Source: Flavobacterium hydrocarbonoxydans
GTDB taxonomy: Bacteria > Bacteroidota > Bacteroidia > Flavobacteriales > Flavobacteriaceae
Assembly: GCF_009789235.1 (NCBI RefSeq)
Contig: NZ_WSTB01000005.1
Location: 186,001-250,000 of the forward strand
Length of the DNA stretch: 64,000 bases
Direction of reading: 5' to 3'
The translations under genes and the position numbers were made by a program. Positions 61,501 through 64,000 of the stretch are shown here, piece after piece; positions within the stretch are counted from its first letter, which is position 1, and every line of letters starts with the position of its first letter. The notes beneath the pieces are model-generated. The model made no database searches. It was not told where the DNA came from and saw nothing but the letters and a program-made list of their open reading frames with translations.

Positions 61501-62304
61501 CTACACTGAATTGGATTGATTTTTTCTTTTCTTCTTTCCTTCTTTAGGTAGGTCCGGACCGTCGCCGTCCTCAGCTTGGTTTTGTTTTTTATTTTCCATC
61601 TTGATCGTACTTTTTTCCCCTTCAGACTGCTTTTCATTTGCGGACTGACGAGTATCAATGCGTTTCAGATTGATATCATAGACGTTAATAGTCTTAAATT
61701 GTGGACTGGCTTCAATATATTGCTTAATCTCATTTCCTTCTTTATGGAAAGTAGCGGATTGCAGGTTTCCCTTTTTCAAAGAATTGATCAGGTCTTCTTT
61801 GTATTTTGGGGTTTCGAGTTCTTTAATTGGATGTTTGAAGAGTGCTGCTTCTAAATCATAGCCGTAATTCTGATGGTAATGGTTTAGTTTAAAGTTTCCA
61901 TTAGCTTCGGATTGCTTAAAATCGATTTGAACCCAAGAATTGTAAATTTCTCCCTCCTTGTTGCTAAGATCTTTATTTACTGATCTGCCTTCCATAAGAT
62001 TGTAAGCTTCTTTCATGGTTATGTTGCTGCTTTTATTGATATAAAATGTTTGCGCCAAATCTTCCTTGGAATTTTCCTTTTGCATTTCCACTTTGTAAGA
62101 ATTAAAGAAATACAGGTCACTTTCTTTTGACTTATTAAAATTCAATGTAGCTGCAGCAGTATCATTGCCATATTGCGCATTATGCGTCAAAGTGAAAGTA
62201 GGCTCTTCTTTCTGCATTTTTTCTTTTAATTGAGACTCTAATGCATCTCCAAAACCAGTGTACTTTAACTGGTCGCGCAGGTATTCAAAATTTTTCTCGT
62301 TCAT
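61501..62304 (-). CDS. Conjugative-element accessory protein, LLxGRSV family, short form
   Basis: A 267-residue soluble protein. The module YNLMEGRSVNKDLSNKEGEIY, WVQIDFKQSEANGNF, YGYDLEAALFKHPIKELE, SLKKGNLQSATFHKEG and YIEASPQFKTINVYD matches that of the gene at 60426 in order and spacing, so the two are paralogues. The tail is highly charged and disordered (KKRKNQSNSV). Function unknown. It starts 28 bases after traN, in the same direction as the tra genes. Confidence 0.65.
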   Translation of the reverse strand: MNEKNFEYLRDQLKYTGFGDALESQLKEKMQKEEPTFTLTHNAQYGNDTAAATLNFNKSKESDLYFFNSYKVEMQKENSKEDLAQTFYINKSSNITMKEAYNLMEGRSVNKDLSNKEGEIYNSWVQIDFKQSEANGNFKLNHYHQNYGYDLEAALFKHPIKELETPKYKEDLINSLKKGNLQSATFHKEGNEIKQYIEASPQFKTINVYDINLKRIDTRQSANEKQSEGEKSTIKMENKKQNQAEDGDGPDLPKEGKKKRKNQSNSV

Positions 62305-62332
62305 GATTTCAATTTTTTAATTATTAAATAGT

Positions 62333-63187
62333 TTATAGTTTGGGAAGTACAGTCACCTGTACCAGTTTTGTATTCTTGACATGTTCTTCTAAATGTCTGC
62401 CGCCATTTTTCTCCATTAACTGTATGACTAAATATTTTTTTTCCGGAATTGTAAATTTTGGCAGCGCAAACACAAAGATGTTTTCTGCTTCAGCTTGAAT
62501 TTTATCAATATCATTGAGGATATAAATGGGCGTAATTTCAATTTCCTGTGAAGCCGTTCGTTTTACTTTTTTAGCATCACGAATAAAAAAACGAATCTGG
62601 TCGATATCGTAACTGATTTTAGAATTGTTGGTTACTTTTATCCTGTAGTACATCACCTGCTCACGAATAAAAATCCCGTTGAGCTTAAGGTCAATATCGT
62701 ATTTACTTTCCTTTTGACCTCGCAGCTTTTTTTTGTCATATAGCGCTAACTTTGAATATTCCTGAATATCCTTCTCATTAGTAATTTCATCTGAAAAATA
62801 AATTTCCTGTACATCAGGCTTGGTTTTATTAAGTGTCAGATTCAGCTGTGGAAACTCTTCATTATAGTCCAATACGAAAGAGTAGAGTTTACCATCTGCA
62901 GTTACTACCGTAAGATTGGTCTGGAAAAATCCCTTTTGAGCTGCCTTAACCTGAAGGATGTTTTCAAGACCTTTAGCTTTTTGTACCAGTATTTCGGGAC
63001 TTCCTTTGTCGACACTTTTTATGGCAAAAGGAAATACAATACTCGTCGTTTTTGAATAGGCTATCATTAAAGAGTCTGATTCTGTTTGGAATAAACGGTT
63101 TTTACTTGTTTGTTGTCCCAATACACTGATGGTCATAAATAATAGAGGAACCATCAACAATAGTTTTAAATTTTTCATCTGTATCAT
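62333..63187 (-). CDS. traN: Conjugative transposon protein TraN
   Basis: A 284-residue exported protein with signal peptide (MKNLKLLLMVPLLFMTISVLGQ), the TraN/DUF4138 family of CTnDOT-like elements. The mature part is beta-rich (LYSFVLDYNEEFPQLNLTLN, YYRIKVTNNSKISYDIDQIRF split here, IFVFALPKFTIPEKKYLVIQLMEKNGGR split here) like a VirB9-type periplasmic/outer-membrane component of the mating-pair machinery. It starts 9 bases after traM (or at 63178), so the two are in one operon. The order traM-traN matches CTnDOT. Confidence 0.85.
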   Translation of the reverse strand: MIQMKNLKLLLMVPLLFMTISVLGQQTSKNRLFQTESDSLMIAYSKTTSIVFPFAIKSVDKGSPEILVQKAKGLENILQVKAAQKGFFQTNLTVVTADGKLYSFVLDYNEEFPQLNLTLNKTKPDVQEIYFSDEITNEKDIQEYSKLALYDKKKLRGQKESKYDIDLKLNGIFIREQVMYYRIKVTNNSKISYDIDQIRFFIRDAKKVKRTASQEIEITPIYILNDIDKIQAEAENIFVFALPKFTIPEKKYLVIQLMEKNGGRHLEEHVKNTKLVQVTVLPKL

Positions 63188-63196
63188 TTTTAGTTT

Positions 63197-64000
63197 TTAA
63201 TTGGAATCTTTTTGTTTCTGTTTTTCATCACGCAGCAGTACCTTATAACCTGCTTTTACCACTACTTTAACCAGTTTTACTTTTTTGCTTAGCAGACTTT
63301 TAGCTGCTTCAATTCCTGCTCCCGCTGCTTGAGCTCCCCAGGAATCATCCAATGTTGCAACTCCTAAAGTTTGCATGGAGCGATCAGCCGAAGCTTTGGC
63401 GACATCACGATTAATGGCTCCCGGAATGTATATACCGACAAGTCCATCCATATCATAAACTGACAAGTCCACCGGAAATAGGGAGTTGTTGTATCTAATA
63501 CTATTAATGTTTATTGTTAATCTTTCTCCTTTTAAGGAAGCTGTTCCAAATAAAAAATTGTCTTTTGAAATTTTAATGCCATTTATGAATATGGCGTTCA
63601 TGAGTCGGAACTTAACTGTTGACCCATTTACAATTGTTTGTGTATCGTGAATCATAGCTTCCACGGCATTCTGCTCTAAATCATTATCTTCAGATTCATC
63701 TAAAGCGTAAAAACCATTCTGTTTGTACTGAGAACTTTTCAATGTTTTGTTTTGTAAAGAAGAAACAGGATCTTCATGCTCTTTGGTTGAAATAGTAAAG
63801 ACTTGTCCACGCTGGGCTTCGGAAGCTTCTTTTAATTTTTCCTGTACCCTGCCCGGATGTTGGATATCCAAAATACTCTCCAGCATTCCACCGAGCTGCT
63901 GCAGTTCCGGATCCTGACTGTCCTGCTTCTCATTCATTGAGTGCATCATTTGTTCGAGCCTGTCCACATCATTGGAATGTATTGACGTTTCATTTGATTT
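63197..64000 (-). CDS. traM: Conjugative transposon protein TraM, C-terminal part (runs off the right edge)
   Basis: The frame is open to the window end, upstream of the GTG at 63967, so the N-terminus, including the membrane anchor, is outside. The visible part has a linker with LGGMLESILDIQHPGRVQEKL and a VirB10-like C-terminal domain: IVNGSTVKFRLMNAIFINGIKI, SVYDMDGLVGIYIPGAINRDVAK, and a final helical part with LLSKKVKLVKVVVKAGYKVLL. TraM of CTnDOT-type elements bridges inner and outer membrane in the mating channel. It is the first visible gene of the tra run; other tra genes should lie to the right. Confidence 0.87.
   Translation of the reverse strand, partial: KSNETSIHSNDVDRLEQMMHSMNEKQDSQDPELQQLGGMLESILDIQHPGRVQEKLKEASEAQRGQVFTISTKEHEDPVSSLQNKTLKSSQYKQNGFYALDESEDNDLEQNAVEAMIHDTQTIVNGSTVKFRLMNAIFINGIKISKDNFLFGTASLKGERLTININSIRYNNSLFPVDLSVYDMDGLVGIYIPGAINRDVAKASADRSMQTLGVATLDDSWGAQAAGAGIEAAKSLLSKKVKLVKVVVKAGYKVLLRDEKQKQKDSN

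Overview
The window is chromosomal DNA of a Bacteroidota species, most likely a Flavobacterium. This rests on the AT-rich composition, the lack of Shine-Dalgarno sequences, a TAnnTTTG-type -7 box before the PASTA gene, many SusC-style/TonB-dependent receptors with carboxypeptidase-like regulatory domains, families such as DUF3347 and DUF2911, and Bacteroidetes-type TraM/TraN genes at the right edge. No species-level evidence was used.

Bases 1 to about 15,070 look like core chromosome. They hold ddl (partial), a PASTA protein and rluD, two cation/proton antiporters, a ModF-like ABC ATPase, a rhodanese pair, a ThuA-like protein, a DUF1398 protein, an alpha/beta hydrolase, a hotdog thioesterase and dnaK. 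The spacers are rich in repeats: a structured element found three times in the window, a pair of roughly 95-base direct repeats, a tandem array of large palindromes, and an array of 21-bp units built on a 12-bp perfect palindrome.

Directly behind the dnaK terminator an accessory region starts. Short direct repeats are followed by an excisionase-like protein, a tyrosine integrase, a membrane protein and a second excisionase-like protein (15.1-18.2 kb). The right edge (60.1-64 kb) holds tra genes of a CTnDOT-like conjugative element (TraM, TraN, two paralogous accessory proteins and a winged-helix protein). The simplest reading is one integrative conjugative element whose cargo lies between 18.7 and 59 kb and whose other end is outside the window.

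The cargo has three blocks. (a) 18.7-27.7 kb: two PAP2 phosphatase paralogues flank a soluble diacylglycerol kinase, an LTA-synthase-family phosphotransferase, an outer-membrane receptor and a two-component system. This looks like an inducible envelope-lipid modification and recycling unit. (b) 28.2-39.1 kb: a TonB receptor, small Cys-rich secreted proteins, a CzcA-type RND pump fused to its TolC-like outer-membrane partner, an adaptor, and a zinc/cadmium/lead-type P-ATPase. (c) 39.2-58.6 kb: a large copper/silver resistance cluster with a Csp-type copper storage protein, DUF305 proteins, a multicopper oxidase fused to a CopB-like barrel, a Cu(I) P-ATPase in an apparent operon with a PD-(D/E)XK-like nuclease, and a Cus-type operon (cusA split by a one-base shift in a run of seven A, TolC, two adaptors, a haem-binding protein and three DUF3347 proteins). 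A short metal-binding module of the form CPMHP...CPxCGM recurs in five proteins of block (c). No metal-responsive regulator is visible in blocks (b) or (c).
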